This document shows positions 50,219 to 57,673 of a stretch of 64,000 bases of DNA, piece after piece. Origin of the DNA: a virus; the IMG/VR virus record IMGVR_UViG_3300032213_002091, positions 25,041 to 89,040 of that record; one strand, given 5' to 3'. Below the pieces are notes generated by a model. It saw nothing but the letters and a program-made list of their open reading frames with translations, was not told where the DNA came from and did no database searches. The first letter of the stretch is position 1, and the number at the start of each line of letters is the position of its first letter. Position numbers and translations under genes: made by a program.

Positions 50219-52204
50219 ATGGCCGACCCTTTTTCTGGAGCTGCTGGCACCACGAAACAAGAAATTGACATTCTAGGGAAAGGAAAAGAAAGGAAGAAAG
50301 CACGCTCATTTGGCTCATCGGCAAAGAAAGAGGAGGAAGACAAGAAAGCTCCCGTGAAAGTATCGGAGCTGTACAACGCTGGGATCGCACTTCTTGAGGC
50401 TCGGGGTTTCCGAGTGGAACTCACCGAAACTGGCGACCACGTTAACCACCGCATTCTAAGACCGCAACCACCGGAGCAAATCAAGGGAATCAAGTATCCA
50501 AACTCCTTTGAACCACTGCAGGACATCTGCACCGATGCTCACTTCGAGCTGATCGAAGCTGCTTTTCACCCGGACACTTGTGAACCAGAAGTAAGAACGT
50601 TCTGGGAACCTTTGTTTCGCCCGAGAGCGGGTGACAGCGACCTATCTTCCTTCACTGAACGCCTGCTAAAGATGAAGCGGGTGAATCAAGCGAAGAACAT
50701 TCACCAAACACTTGACTATGGACACACCTTTGACCCAGTTGGCCGTTGGGGTGGCCAACCTGTTCTTAACCCTCGGATCTGGGTTCCTGACCGGGATTGG
50801 TTTGACCCTGCGCTTAACAAGGTCACTTTTTCTGATGTTTTCACAATCTTCCCCGAAGCCGAGCAAGAAATGCTCCGACTTATCCTCGGAAGAGTTGGTG
50901 TCGGCAGAGCCAATCACCTTCCTCCCGGGAGGACAGAGCCAGTGGACCACACCGCTCGTATGGCGGGTGTTATCGTCGGGAAAGACGCAGGTCTTGGTAA
51001 GTCAACCCTGTTCAATGGGCTCACCGCAGCTCTTCAGCGATGTGGTTTCGTCACCCACACCTTCAAATCAACCGAGGACCGATTCGGTCTCAAAGCAGCA
51101 GCTCTCAGCGACGTTGCCTACAAAGACGACACAAGTCTCACGTCGCTCAAAAAGTTCCTCGCAGCCGAAGAAACCAAAATCCTGATTACCAATGGCTTGT
51201 TCCAAGTTGAAGAGAAGTTTCAGGCCGCTGAGCAGATTTGGCCGAAGACTGTTATCCTGGTTAACTCAAACGACTGGAATAGCAAGTTCGCCTACGATCT
51301 TGATCCAGGCATTATCGACCGAATCAAAATCATTTCGACCTACCGCGAGTACGAAGTGGCAAAGAATCGAGAGACTCTGGAGGGAACCGTTTCGGAGGGC
51401 TCACCGGATCTCCGCCCACGGGCACATATCCCGTACCTTGCGGACAAACTCGGGGTCAGTCAAGAGGCGCTTTATCTTTGGTGCTTGCGGTTGGCAACTG
51501 ACCGATTCTGGGAAGTCATCAACGACACTCGTGACCCTTCAATTAACCGGCTCCAAGTCGAGGTCCGGTACTGGACGACTCGGCAGAGGATCCGCTTCAA
51601 AGCGGATGTTACACAAGCGCTCGTCAATGGGATGGCATTTGCGTGGATGCTCCGGACAGGAAACACGGAAATCCCTGAGCTCACGCCGGACATGCTACAA
51701 GAATGCCTCGACCACTTCTACTTCCTCGGAGTTGACCCGTCGGGCCTTCACATGATGACCAGGATGAAGAAACATTGGGAACTCGCAGGTAGGCCATCGA
51801 CGCACTACTATCAAGGTTTCCGTGAGATTCGTTGGGAGTCGATCAAGAAAGCCGTCACGTATTTCGAACAGTTCGGCCGGAACTCAGGGGGAAGTTCAAC
51901 CACCGCTGAAGTTATCAAGGACATGATGGAAAAACTGGTGATGCGAGACGGCTTCAAGATCGGTGGGTCTGCGAACTACGTGATCGAGAACTGGGAAAAC
52001 ATGCGTCACGCGAGCGAAGAACTGCAGATGGAGGGCAAGGAACTTATCGAGGAAATCGAGGAATTCGATCGAATTCGTCTAAGCAATCCGGAAGAGCGTT
52101 GTTACGACAAGTGGTTGGAAAACAAGCACTACTCACCCGATCGCGCTGAAAAGTTCCGCTCTGTCGCTCGTGAAAAGCTTTTCCGTCTGGAAACGATCTC
52201 CTGA
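50219..52204 (+). CDS. SF3-like replicative helicase/primase-helicase ATPase
   Basis: 661 aa. Walker A GKDAGLGKST at about residue 258-267, Walker B-like DVAYKDDTSL about 302-311, and sensor/motif C VILVNSNDW about 346-354, the order found in superfamily 3 helicases and D5-type primase-helicases. A basic, charged N-terminus (about 1-45) precedes; the C-terminus is helical. Expected to unwind DNA at the phage fork. The N-terminal part shows no classical primase motifs. Confidence 0.65.
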   Translation: MADPFSGAAGTTKQEIDILGKGKERKKARSFGSSAKKEEEDKKAPVKVSELYNAGIALLEARGFRVELTETGDHVNHRILRPQPPEQIKGIKYPNSFEPLQDICTDAHFELIEAAFHPDTCEPEVRTFWEPLFRPRAGDSDLSSFTERLLKMKRVNQAKNIHQTLDYGHTFDPVGRWGGQPVLNPRIWVPDRDWFDPALNKVTFSDVFTIFPEAEQEMLRLILGRVGVGRANHLPPGRTEPVDHTARMAGVIVGKDAGLGKSTLFNGLTAALQRCGFVTHTFKSTEDRFGLKAAALSDVAYKDDTSLTSLKKFLAAEETKILITNGLFQVEEKFQAAEQIWPKTVILVNSNDWNSKFAYDLDPGIIDRIKIISTYREYEVAKNRETLEGTVSEGSPDLRPRAHIPYLADKLGVSQEALYLWCLRLATDRFWEVINDTRDPSINRLQVEVRYWTTRQRIRFKADVTQALVNGMAFAWMLRTGNTEIPELTPDMLQECLDHFYFLGVDPSGLHMMTRMKKHWELAGRPSTHYYQGFREIRWESIKKAVTYFEQFGRNSGGSSTTAEVIKDMMEKLVMRDGFKIGGSANYVIENWENMRHASEELQMEGKELIEEIEEFDRIRLSNPEERCYDKWLENKHYSPDRAEKFRSVAREKLFRLETIS

Positions 52205-52214
52205 GGGTATAACT

Positions 52215-52598
52215 ATGAATGTAACTAACTCTCTCGAGACTACCACGGTGGACGCATTTTCCTATGAGTGTCAAAAACAAGCAAGGTTGAAAGCCCAGCT
52301 CGAATCAGAAGGCTTCACCTGCTGTGACGACCCTGCAAACCTTTACGACAAGATTGGCACTGTTCAAGAGATTGAGTGTCTCTGTGAGCAGTATACCCCT
52401 CGGCTGCTAGCCAAGCTGTATGCCAAAGGCACGGAAAGTCTCGAGCATTCATTCTTCCTCTGTCCTCTGTGGCAGATCATCAAATTCAGCTACGTGATTC
52501 CTCAGCCTGGGGAGTATTTCACCGCAAAATATGTGATTGGAATTCGTCGCGTCGGTGAAAACGTTTTCGTACCTTCCTTGCGTCTTCCTTTGACATGA
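52215..52598 (+). CDS. small protein downstream of the helicase, unknown function
   Basis: 127 aa from ATG 52215. Several Cys (EGFTCCDD, IECLCEQ, FFLCPLW) and a hydrophobic beta segment (WQIIKFSYVIPQPGEYFTAK). A GGGTATAAC, one change from the late box, lies just upstream but too close to the ATG to count. Overlaps the next gene by 4 nt. Confidence 0.5.
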   Translation: MNVTNSLETTTVDAFSYECQKQARLKAQLESEGFTCCDDPANLYDKIGTVQEIECLCEQYTPRLLAKLYAKGTESLEHSFFLCPLWQIIKFSYVIPQPGEYFTAKYVIGIRRVGENVFVPSLRLPLT

Positions 52599-53014
52599 GC
52601 AGCGAATTCTTCAGCAGCAACACCCCCGATACACCAACGCCTCTCAACAGTGCTGGAACGCCAACGCAAAAGTATCAGAACGCTGCTGGAGAGTTCGACC
52701 TGAAGAAATCCCTTGAGCGCAAAATCAAATCGAGAAAAGATCAGGACATTCCGGCTTTCTCTGAGGACGATGCAATTCAACGCTACTACGGGGATTTCTC
52801 GATCGAGTCGAAACGAAATGCGCGAGATCTTCTTCGTACGCACCCGGAGTTCGGGCAAGAAGGAAAGATGCGAATGAACCGTGTGGGCAATAATACCCGC
52901 GAAGTTCTACCTCATGACCCCACCAAGACCGTTGAAAACGGTGGGCACATTGTCTACCAGGATCAACCGCAAACCTCTCAAAAGAAGTACAACAATGGCT
53001 CAAAAGTACACTGA
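52595..53014 (+). CDS. disordered charged protein, unknown function
   Basis: 139 aa, rich in Pro, Thr, Ser, Lys and Asp; a helical patch (KKSLERKIKSRKDQDIP) and a C-terminal Gln/Asn/Lys-rich tail. ATGA coupling with the gene before it and 20 nt overlap with the one after. No recognised family. Confidence 0.5.
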   Translation: MSSEFFSSNTPDTPTPLNSAGTPTQKYQNAAGEFDLKKSLERKIKSRKDQDIPAFSEDDAIQRYYGDFSIESKRNARDLLRTHPEFGQEGKMRMNRVGNNTREVLPHDPTKTVENGGHIVYQDQPQTSQKKYNNGSKVH

Positions 53015-53507
53015 TCCGCAGACATTCCTGAAAAATCTGGTTGTCAAGAAAGGCAAAAGCGACCTTCTAGGTGTGTATCTAACCGGTGTCACCGTTGTAG
53101 CCGACGCTGTGAACGATTACGGTTACGAGTACAGCCAAGAGTGGGTTGCAAAGAACGTTGAAACTCTTCAAAGAAAAGAAGAAGCCAGCTGGAACAAGTT
53201 GCTGGTTGAAACTCGCAAGAACACAGACGATATCGTTCACACTCTTACGTTCAGCCGGTTGGACGAATCGATCACGATGTATTTCATTGTGGAAGGGCAT
53301 GAAATGTCAGCGATGGTTTTCATTCCAACGCTTTTGGTGAACGAGTTCGTATCGGAAATTGCCTTTTACAATCAACTCCTGACTGAAGTGGCAGCTTTCG
53401 CGGGTAAAACACCAACCAGCGTCAAATTTACGTTGGGCGCTGCTTTGATGGACTGGGACGACCTTGTTGAACAAGGGTGCGCTCGCGAGGTGGACGTCGG
53501 CTTCTAG
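52995..53507 (+). CDS. unknown protein, possibly a degenerate thymidylate-synthase-like fold
   Basis: 170 aa from ATG 52995. The C-terminal region (LVNEFVSEIAFYNQLLTEVA, AFAGKTPTSVKFTLGAALMD) has the spacing of the C-terminal part of ThyA/dCMP hydroxymethylase (N-x-A-x-Y-x-LLT-x-hA...G-x-x-x-x-T-x-G-x-A), but no catalytic Pro-Cys segment is present and the length is short. Ends in an acidic peptide (REVDVGF). Function open. Confidence 0.4.
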   Translation: MAQKYTDPQTFLKNLVVKKGKSDLLGVYLTGVTVVADAVNDYGYEYSQEWVAKNVETLQRKEEASWNKLLVETRKNTDDIVHTLTFSRLDESITMYFIVEGHEMSAMVFIPTLLVNEFVSEIAFYNQLLTEVAAFAGKTPTSVKFTLGAALMDWDDLVEQGCAREVDVGF

Positions 53508-53508
53508 G

Positions 53509-53535
53509 TTTACCGGGCTTCGGCCCGCCTATACT
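53509..53535 (+). promoter_or_regulatory. TTTACC-N15-TATACT promoter with hairpin in the spacer
   Basis: TTTACC 53509-53514, TATACT 53530-53535, ATG 53557. The spacer contains CGGGC-TTCG-GCCCG (53514-53527), a stable UUCG-type hairpin overlapping the TTTACC, as if terminator and promoter share the site. Confidence 0.65.
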
Positions 53536-53556
53536 ACCCTTGACTACCTAAACTAA

Positions 53557-53886
53557 ATGGATCTGAACAGCTACCAAACCTCGGCTCTTAACACTGCGGT
53601 TTACCCTAACCAGGGTGCAAATTTCGTCTATCCTGCCCTGGGTCTCGTTGGCGAAGCTGGCGAAGTTGCGGACAAACTGAAGAAAGTTATTCGCGACAAC
53701 GACGGAATCTTGACCGATGAAGTTCGCGACAAAGTTGCCAAAGAAATCGGGGATGTAATGTGGTATGTCGCCGTGCTATCTTACGAGATGGATTACCCCC
53801 TGGAGGACATCGCCAAGATGAACCTGGACAAACTTGCTTCTCGTGCTGAGCGTGGAGTGATCTCTGGCTCTGGTGACAACCGATGA
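53557..53886 (+). CDS. mazG: MazG-like nucleotide pyrophosphohydrolase
   Basis: 109 aa. GLVGEAGEVADKLKKVI (about 29-45) and VAKEIGDVMWYVAVL (about 64-78) give the E-x-x-E ... E-x-x-D magnesium-binding pattern of the MazG family. Hydrolyses (d)NTPs or related nucleotides; proposed in cyanophages to affect the host nucleotide or ppGpp balance. ATGA overlap with the next gene. Confidence 0.85.
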   Translation: MDLNSYQTSALNTAVYPNQGANFVYPALGLVGEAGEVADKLKKVIRDNDGILTDEVRDKVAKEIGDVMWYVAVLSYEMDYPLEDIAKMNLDKLASRAERGVISGSGDNR

Positions 53887-54143
53887 GAGCTTCCAAGTGC
53901 ACCTTCAAAGACATGATGATTGCCGCCATCGGCAATCTCCAGCTCGGCACTGCTACCTCCTTCATCCAGGTGGAGTTTGGCCTTGCAGAGCTTGAAACCT
54001 GCTGGAGCGGGTTTGTAGATTCTTCCGACCATTTTGGTCTGGACTTTACATCGAAAAAACACGTATTCAATGAGTTTGCATCCGCCCTCTCAGACTACAT
54101 CGAGTTCCTTGGTGAACCCACATCTATTAAAGTGGGATCGTAG
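53883..54143 (+). CDS. small protein between mazG and dCMP deaminase
   Basis: 86 aa, mixed alpha/beta, with a Trp/Cys in LAELETCWSGFVDSSDHFGL. Overlaps mazG by 4 nt and the deaminase by about 32 nt. Not recognised. Confidence 0.5.
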   Translation: MRASKCTFKDMMIAAIGNLQLGTATSFIQVEFGLAELETCWSGFVDSSDHFGLDFTSKKHVFNEFASALSDYIEFLGEPTSIKVGS

Positions 54144-54714
54144 ATTCCTCCGAATCGCCGAAGAGGTGCGCCTCTGGAGCAAAGATCCAGGCACCAAAGT
54201 TGGTTGCGTTCTAGTTAACGATCGTCGCATGATCGCTTCGGGATACAATGGTTTTCCGAGCACTTTGTCAGACTCTCTGGAGCTGTACGAAGATCGCGAT
54301 TACAAATTGGCAGTGACAGTTCATGCCGAAGCGAACGCTATCATGAACGCTGCTAAAAACGGTGCTAAAACACAGTCCTGCACCGCCTACGTTACTTTTC
54401 CTCCCTGTAGCCAATGCGCTGCGTCGCTTATTCAAGCGGGAGTGAAAAGAGTTGTGTGCCCAGACCCAGCAAATGCCCCTGAAAGGTGGAGGGCAAGTTT
54501 CAAGCTGGCGAATGAAATGCTATATCAATCCGGCGTGAAACTCCTTTACTATACAGAGGCCGACTTACAATGTCTAACCGAAACTGCCCCGTCTGTGGAG
54601 CCCACTGGGTTCAAGGACAACTCTACTGGTCCACAGGAAAACCTGGAAAAGACGAAGATCTCAACGCTCTCGTATGCAGGCGATTACCTGCCGAAAAGGC
54701 TGAGCGATGCGTAA
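54112..54714 (+). CDS. dCMP deaminase-family enzyme
   Basis: 200 aa from GTG 54112 (in-frame ATG 54034 would overlap the previous gene by 110 nt). Zinc sites HAEANA (H and catalytic E) and PPCSQC match the dCMP/cytidine deaminase family; produces dUMP for ThyX. Core ends near LLYYTEADL; the last 50 residues overlap the Zn-ribbon gene at 54570 in another frame and may be a read-through extension. Confidence 0.85.
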   Translation: MNPHLLKWDRRFLRIAEEVRLWSKDPGTKVGCVLVNDRRMIASGYNGFPSTLSDSLELYEDRDYKLAVTVHAEANAIMNAAKNGAKTQSCTAYVTFPPCSQCAASLIQAGVKRVVCPDPANAPERWRASFKLANEMLYQSGVKLLYYTEADLQCLTETAPSVEPTGFKDNSTGPQENLEKTKISTLSYAGDYLPKRLSDA

Positions 54715-54800
54715 ATCCCTCCCAAGGGAAGGACGGGGGTGTCGGCTGGGCGGAACGGCAAGCCATGACAGAAGCTGCTCTTACGAAATTTGATCTCTGA
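54570..54800 (+). CDS. small zinc-ribbon protein
   Basis: 76 aa. CPVCGAHW near the start and two later Cys (ALVCRRLP, AERCVNPS) give a probable four-Cys zinc site; a helical, acidic end. 145 nt overlap with the deaminase frame. Followed by a strong terminator at 54808. This small protein type is likely conserved in cyanophages; function unknown. Confidence 0.65.
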   Translation: MSNRNCPVCGAHWVQGQLYWSTGKPGKDEDLNALVCRRLPAEKAERCVNPSQGKDGGVGWAERQAMTEAALTKFDL

Positions 54801-54807
54801 GGCGGAT

Positions 54808-54830
54808 AACCGCCCCATGTCTGGGCGGTT
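54808..54830 (+). terminator. intrinsic hairpin after the Zn-ribbon gene
   Basis: AACCGCCC (54808-54815), loop CATGTCT, GGGCGGTT (54823-54830): perfect 8-bp stem followed by TACCCCCTTT. GGCGG at 54801-54805 offers an alternative pairing with CCGCC. The TT of the stem end begins a TTTACC (54829-54834). Confidence 0.7.
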
Positions 54831-54838
54831 TACCCCCT

Positions 54839-54866
54839 TTGCAAACTGGCCGAAAAGCGGTATACT
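54839..54866 (+). promoter_or_regulatory. sigma70-like promoter of the first sigma-factor gene
   Basis: TTGCAA 54839-54844, 16 nt, TATACT 54861-54866, then ATG 54878 or 54887. The TTTACC seen elsewhere is present but 26 nt from the -10, so the TTGCAA is the better -35. Confidence 0.5.
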
Positions 54867-54886
54867 AATTACAGTTGATGAGAACC

Positions 54887-55477
54887 ATGAGTAACGACCA
54901 AACCTTCTACGACGCTGTCAAGGGCGACGCCCGCGCTGTCACTCAAGTGATTAAACAATACACTCCGCTAGTTCATAAACTGGTGAACAAATACGCCTGG
55001 ATGGCCCCGAAGCACAGCCGAGAGGATCTTGTGCAAGAGGGTTTGCTGGGAATTGTTAAAGCAATCGAAACCTTTGATGCTGACAAAGGTTGCAAGCCGA
55101 TGACCTGGATTTACCCTCAAGTTCGTGGAGCTGTTCAAGGTCTAGCGCGAAAAGAAAACCGAAATCCAAAGTATCCCCTGTCGCTTGAACAGTCGGATTG
55201 GGCGAAGAATCTTGAGGATCCCAATCAGTTTGAAGTTCGCGACGAGATTGCTTCCGCCCGAATTCGTGACATTGTTCTGTCCGGTTGCGGTTCCCTCGAC
55301 AGCAAACGAGCGCAAATTGTTTGTGCCCGTTACGGCCTTCTCGGAGAGAAAGGACTTCGTCAGGGGGAGGTTGCCCAGAAGTTCGGAATGTCGAAGCAAG
55401 CGATCAACTCGCATATCTCACGTTTCACCCGAATTGTGCGCGAAAAGCACCCGGAACTGGAGGCTTTGATTCAGTGA
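54887..55477 (+). CDS. sigma70-family RNA polymerase sigma factor (first)
   Basis: 196 aa from ATG 54887 (ATG 54878 also possible). Region 2 is clear: HKLVNKYAWMAPKHSREDLV, QEGLLGIVKAIETFDADKGC, PMTWIYPQVRGAVQGLARKE. Region 4 HTH: RQGEVAQKFGMSKQAINSHI, then SRFTRIVREKHPEL. A complete small sigma factor, the functional counterpart of T4 gp55 in cyanophages. It could redirect host RNA polymerase to the GGGTAAAA boxes. Confidence 0.85.
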   Translation: MSNDQTFYDAVKGDARAVTQVIKQYTPLVHKLVNKYAWMAPKHSREDLVQEGLLGIVKAIETFDADKGCKPMTWIYPQVRGAVQGLARKENRNPKYPLSLEQSDWAKNLEDPNQFEVRDEIASARIRDIVLSGCGSLDSKRAQIVCARYGLLGEKGLRQGEVAQKFGMSKQAINSHISRFTRIVREKHPELEALIQ

Positions 55478-55698
55478 CAAAGCTTCTGGTTGTCGTCCCG
55501 TTTTTACTAGCTCAGCACGGGTCGATTGATCCCTTTGTGTTTGGGCAGACGTACTGCTTTCTTCGACAACAAGGAGTTTCTGAACGAACTGCAATCAACC
55601 AAGCTGTGGATGAGGCTTGGCGCCCAAATCGAACCTCGGAAATGTTGAAAATTGACGTTCCTGTGGCTAAACAATTTATCGAAACAAATTGCCAATGA
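55474..55698 (+). CDS. small protein after the sigma factor
   Basis: 74 aa from GTG 55474 (overlaps the sigma stop, GTGA). Helical, with a hydrophobic start (TKLLVVVPFLLAQHG) that could insert in the membrane but is short. Not recognised. Confidence 0.5.
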   Translation: MTKLLVVVPFLLAQHGSIDPFVFGQTYCFLRQQGVSERTAINQAVDEAWRPNRTSEMLKIDVPVAKQFIETNCQ

Positions 55699-55928
55699 CT
55701 GAACCTCTCTCCCCCTCCGCGCAGGCCGTGTTGGATGCCGCCGACTCCGCATTTGACCAAGCCGGAACAACTCGCCAAGGCATCGCCGCCGCCCTCCGCG
55801 CTGCTGCGGATCAAGTGGCCTCCAGTGATGCAATGGAGCCGCGTAACCACATACCCATGGCGCTTGAGTGCCAACGCATCCGCAAAGAACTACTAACCAT
55901 CGCCGCCGAGCTGGAGGGTTTTAACTAA
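55695..55928 (+). CDS. GC-rich small protein (LSPxAQAVLDA/AALRAAADQV type)
   Basis: 77 aa from ATG 55695 (shares ATGA-type overlap). LSPSAQAVLDAAD and GIAAALRAAADQV are a family I recall from Synechococcus-type genomes and their phages; ends in TIAAELEG. Codon use here is much more GC-rich than in the flanking genes. Part of a 1.4-kb foreign-looking patch. Confidence 0.6.
   Translation: MTEPLSPSAQAVLDAADSAFDQAGTTRQGIAAALRAAADQVASSDAMEPRNHIPMALECQRIRKELLTIAAELEGFN
55896..55919 (+). repeat. 24-bp direct repeat, copy 1
   Basis: Exact 24-bp sequence encoding TIAAELEG, repeated at 56330-56353. The two copies bracket the gene at 55928. Confidence 0.85.
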
Positions 55929-56365
55929 TGTCACCTTGTTCATCCTGTATTCATTATCGGGTAGCTATAGGTGGTCTGCACCCCATTGAAAGCTGGTGTG
56001 CTATCTCGGGAGAATGGTTAAGTGCCAGAGACGTATGGCACAATAACCCTGAAGCACACACCGGAGTTTGGGGAGTGAAAACAAATAACATTCCCGAGTG
56101 TAAGTTCACTATGTCTGCCCGTGAGGTTGGCGAATACGACGAATGGTATGCTTCAAAGATCACTATGTACTACCGGGAGAATCGTGGAGGGTACAAAGGT
56201 TTCCACAACGATTGGCGCAATAGCCACTGGCTAGATACTTTCATCGAAGAAAGGGAAGTAGCATTAAACAACCGAAAAAGATTTTGGCCTGGTAACGATC
56301 TTGCACACTTTGTACAACGACAACCCCCCACCATCGCCGCCGAGCTGGAGGGTGGCAATGACTGA
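55928..56365 (+). CDS. Cys/His-containing protein between direct repeats
   Basis: 145 aa (TAATG start). CSSCIHYRVAIGG, SWCAISGEW and PECKFTM give four Cys resembling a small treble-clef or Zn-site. The body is less GC-rich than its flanks, but the last 13 residues (PTIAAELEGGND) are encoded by the second 24-bp repeat and so duplicate the end of the preceding protein. Looks like a gene inserted by repeat-mediated recombination. Confidence 0.6.
   Translation: MSPCSSCIHYRVAIGGLHPIESWCAISGEWLSARDVWHNNPEAHTGVWGVKTNNIPECKFTMSAREVGEYDEWYASKITMYYRENRGGYKGFHNDWRNSHWLDTFIEEREVALNNRKRFWPGNDLAHFVQRQPPTIAAELEGGND
56330..56353 (+). repeat. 24-bp direct repeat, copy 2
   Basis: Identical to 55896-55919; lies 5 nt before the ATG of the DUF551-like gene. 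Confidence 0.85.
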
Positions 56366-57020
56366 TTGGCAGGACAGAGACAATGGCGATGCAGTGCTTG
56401 ACGGCTGGTACGCAATCCTCGTCTCTTGGGGAACTCCGTGGGAAGAAGATACGCCAGATGTTCTTCTATTCAGGGATGGAGCATGGGTGCAACGGCAAAA
56501 AGACTGCAGTCTTCCAAACTTTTATTACTTTCAAGGACCATTTCAAAGCTCCATGGAAGCTCGCGATTGGGGTCACGCGCATGACGGGGTTGGCAAGTAT
56601 TTTGCAGAACGTGCCGAGGAGGCACTCCGCGCCCGCGCCGCCCTAGCCCAGCCGGTGGGGGAGGGGCCGACGGACAAGGAGCTTCTGGGGTGGATGCTGA
56701 AGGCTGCCGCTTCAGTTCCTGGCGGGCAATGCACCGGCATCCTGGACTGGGATAAAGAGGCCGTAGCCGCCGCCCGCGCCGTCCTCGCCCGCTATGGCCG
56801 CCCCGCCATCGAGCCGGTGCCGGTGAGCGAGCGCCCGCCGGGGCCGGAGGATTGCGATGGGGAGGGGAGGTGTTGGTTGCAACAACCTCATCCCGCAACA
56901 CCAGAAACTCCCGAATGGAGGTTGATGCCCGCCAGGTACGCCAGCACCCTTTACGGCACAACCCACTGGCTCCCCCACTGGGCGCTGCCGGTGCCTGGGG
57001 TGGAGGGTGCCGATGCTTAA
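56358..57020 (+). CDS. chimeric protein with DUF551-like C-terminus
   Basis: 220 aa from ATG 56358. N-terminal 90 residues (DNGDAVLDGWYAILVSWGTP) have phage-like composition; from about residue 92 (EEALRARAALAQPVGEGPTD) onward the DNA turns very GC-rich and ends in VSERPPGPEDCDGEGRCW...THWLPHWALPVPG, a DUF551-type closing. The junction suggests a fusion of two segments of different origin. Confidence 0.6.
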   Translation: MTDWQDRDNGDAVLDGWYAILVSWGTPWEEDTPDVLLFRDGAWVQRQKDCSLPNFYYFQGPFQSSMEARDWGHAHDGVGKYFAERAEEALRARAALAQPVGEGPTDKELLGWMLKAAASVPGGQCTGILDWDKEAVAAARAVLARYGRPAIEPVPVSERPPGPEDCDGEGRCWLQQPHPATPETPEWRLMPARYASTLYGTTHWLPHWALPVPGVEGADA

Positions 57021-57162
57021 CGCCCTGCTCGCCCTCGCCCTGCTGCTCGTCCTTGCCCTGTGGTTCACCCTCGGCGCAGCGGTTGAGCTGTGCATCAAGG
57101 TGACCTTCGTGCGCCTGTTGCCACTCCTGCTAAGATTGCCACCACCGGAGGCGGATCAGTGA
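57013..57162 (+). CDS. small membrane protein (49 aa)
   Basis: ATG 57013 overlaps the previous gene by 8 nt; stop overlaps the next GTG. N-terminal hydrophobic helix LNALLALALLLVLALWFTLG (residues about 2-21), then a second weaker one and a proline-rich tail. Same GC-rich patch. Possible holin-type or unknown. Confidence 0.45.
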   Translation: MLNALLALALLLVLALWFTLGAAVELCIKVTFVRLLPLLLRLPPPEADQ

Positions 57163-57290
57163 CTAACAAACAACTGTATACTCTTTGTGGCGTGATTACT
57201 TTGTCTGCAGCGTATATTACGAACAGCACATTTCTGAGTGTGTTTGCGTTTTTGTGGTTCGTTTCTTCACTAGTTAGTAAAAATGACTAA
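57159..57290 (+). CDS. small membrane protein (43 aa)
   Basis: GTG 57159 overlaps the previous TGA. Two short hydrophobic helices (LCGVITLSAAYITN, FLSVFAFLWFVSSLV). Overlaps the next ATG by 8 nt. No recognised family; AT-rich again, marking the end of the GC-rich patch. Confidence 0.45.
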   Translation: MTNKQLYTLCGVITLSAAYITNSTFLSVFAFLWFVSSLVSKND

Positions 57291-57639
57291 TTCAACCACG
57301 GGTAAAACTTTCATTGTCACGAAGGTCTACGACGAGGACTGCGATGTTTGCAAACACATGAGCAAACATGATCGAGCAGTGTACGAAGGTTTTTCGGAAG
57401 TTGCTTATCAGGAAGTTAACCTGAATGACGTAATCAACCACGACAACGACTTTACGAAACTCCGTTTGTACCAGTGCCTTGAGCGCTATGCGCTTAACAA
57501 CGACTACACGATCGACCTTCCTGTTTACGTGTATTTAACGAAACAGGGGAAGTACGTGGGACACCACATCGGTTCAGCAACTGTTGTCGAACTTCGTGAA
57601 AAAACAAAAGAAATCCTCGAAGACTGTTTACCAGAGTAA
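57283..57639 (+). CDS. thioredoxin-like protein
   Basis: 118 aa. An N-terminal CxxC (DEDCDVCKHM, residues about 19-28) after the first strand and a cis-Pro-type IDLPVYVYL followed by GKYVGHHIG match the thioredoxin/glutaredoxin fold. Could reduce RNR or other phage enzymes; the NrdA in the window has its own glutaredoxin domain. Confidence 0.75.
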   Translation: MTNSTTGKTFIVTKVYDEDCDVCKHMSKHDRAVYEGFSEVAYQEVNLNDVINHDNDFTKLRLYQCLERYALNNDYTIDLPVYVYLTKQGKYVGHHIGSATVVELREKTKEILEDCLPE

Positions 57640-57673
57640 ATCCTGAGGAGAATAACTACTCAGTGTATAGTCT

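Noticed and set aside
52204-52214. GGGTATAAC as a late box for 52215
   Set aside because: One mismatch and about 10 nt from the ATG, unlike the 30-76 nt spacing of true boxes.
53402-53409. GGGTAAAA inside the 52995 gene
   Set aside because: Encodes AGKT in frame, with no gene start 30-76 nt downstream.
57300-57308. GGGTAAAAC just inside the thioredoxin-like gene
   Set aside because: Encodes TGKT, lies within the coding region, and no start follows at the usual distance.
57666-57671. TATAGT before the homing endonuclease as a -10
   Set aside because: Only 3 nt before the ATG, too close for a functional -10 unless the transcript is leaderless; no -35 at 15-17 nt.
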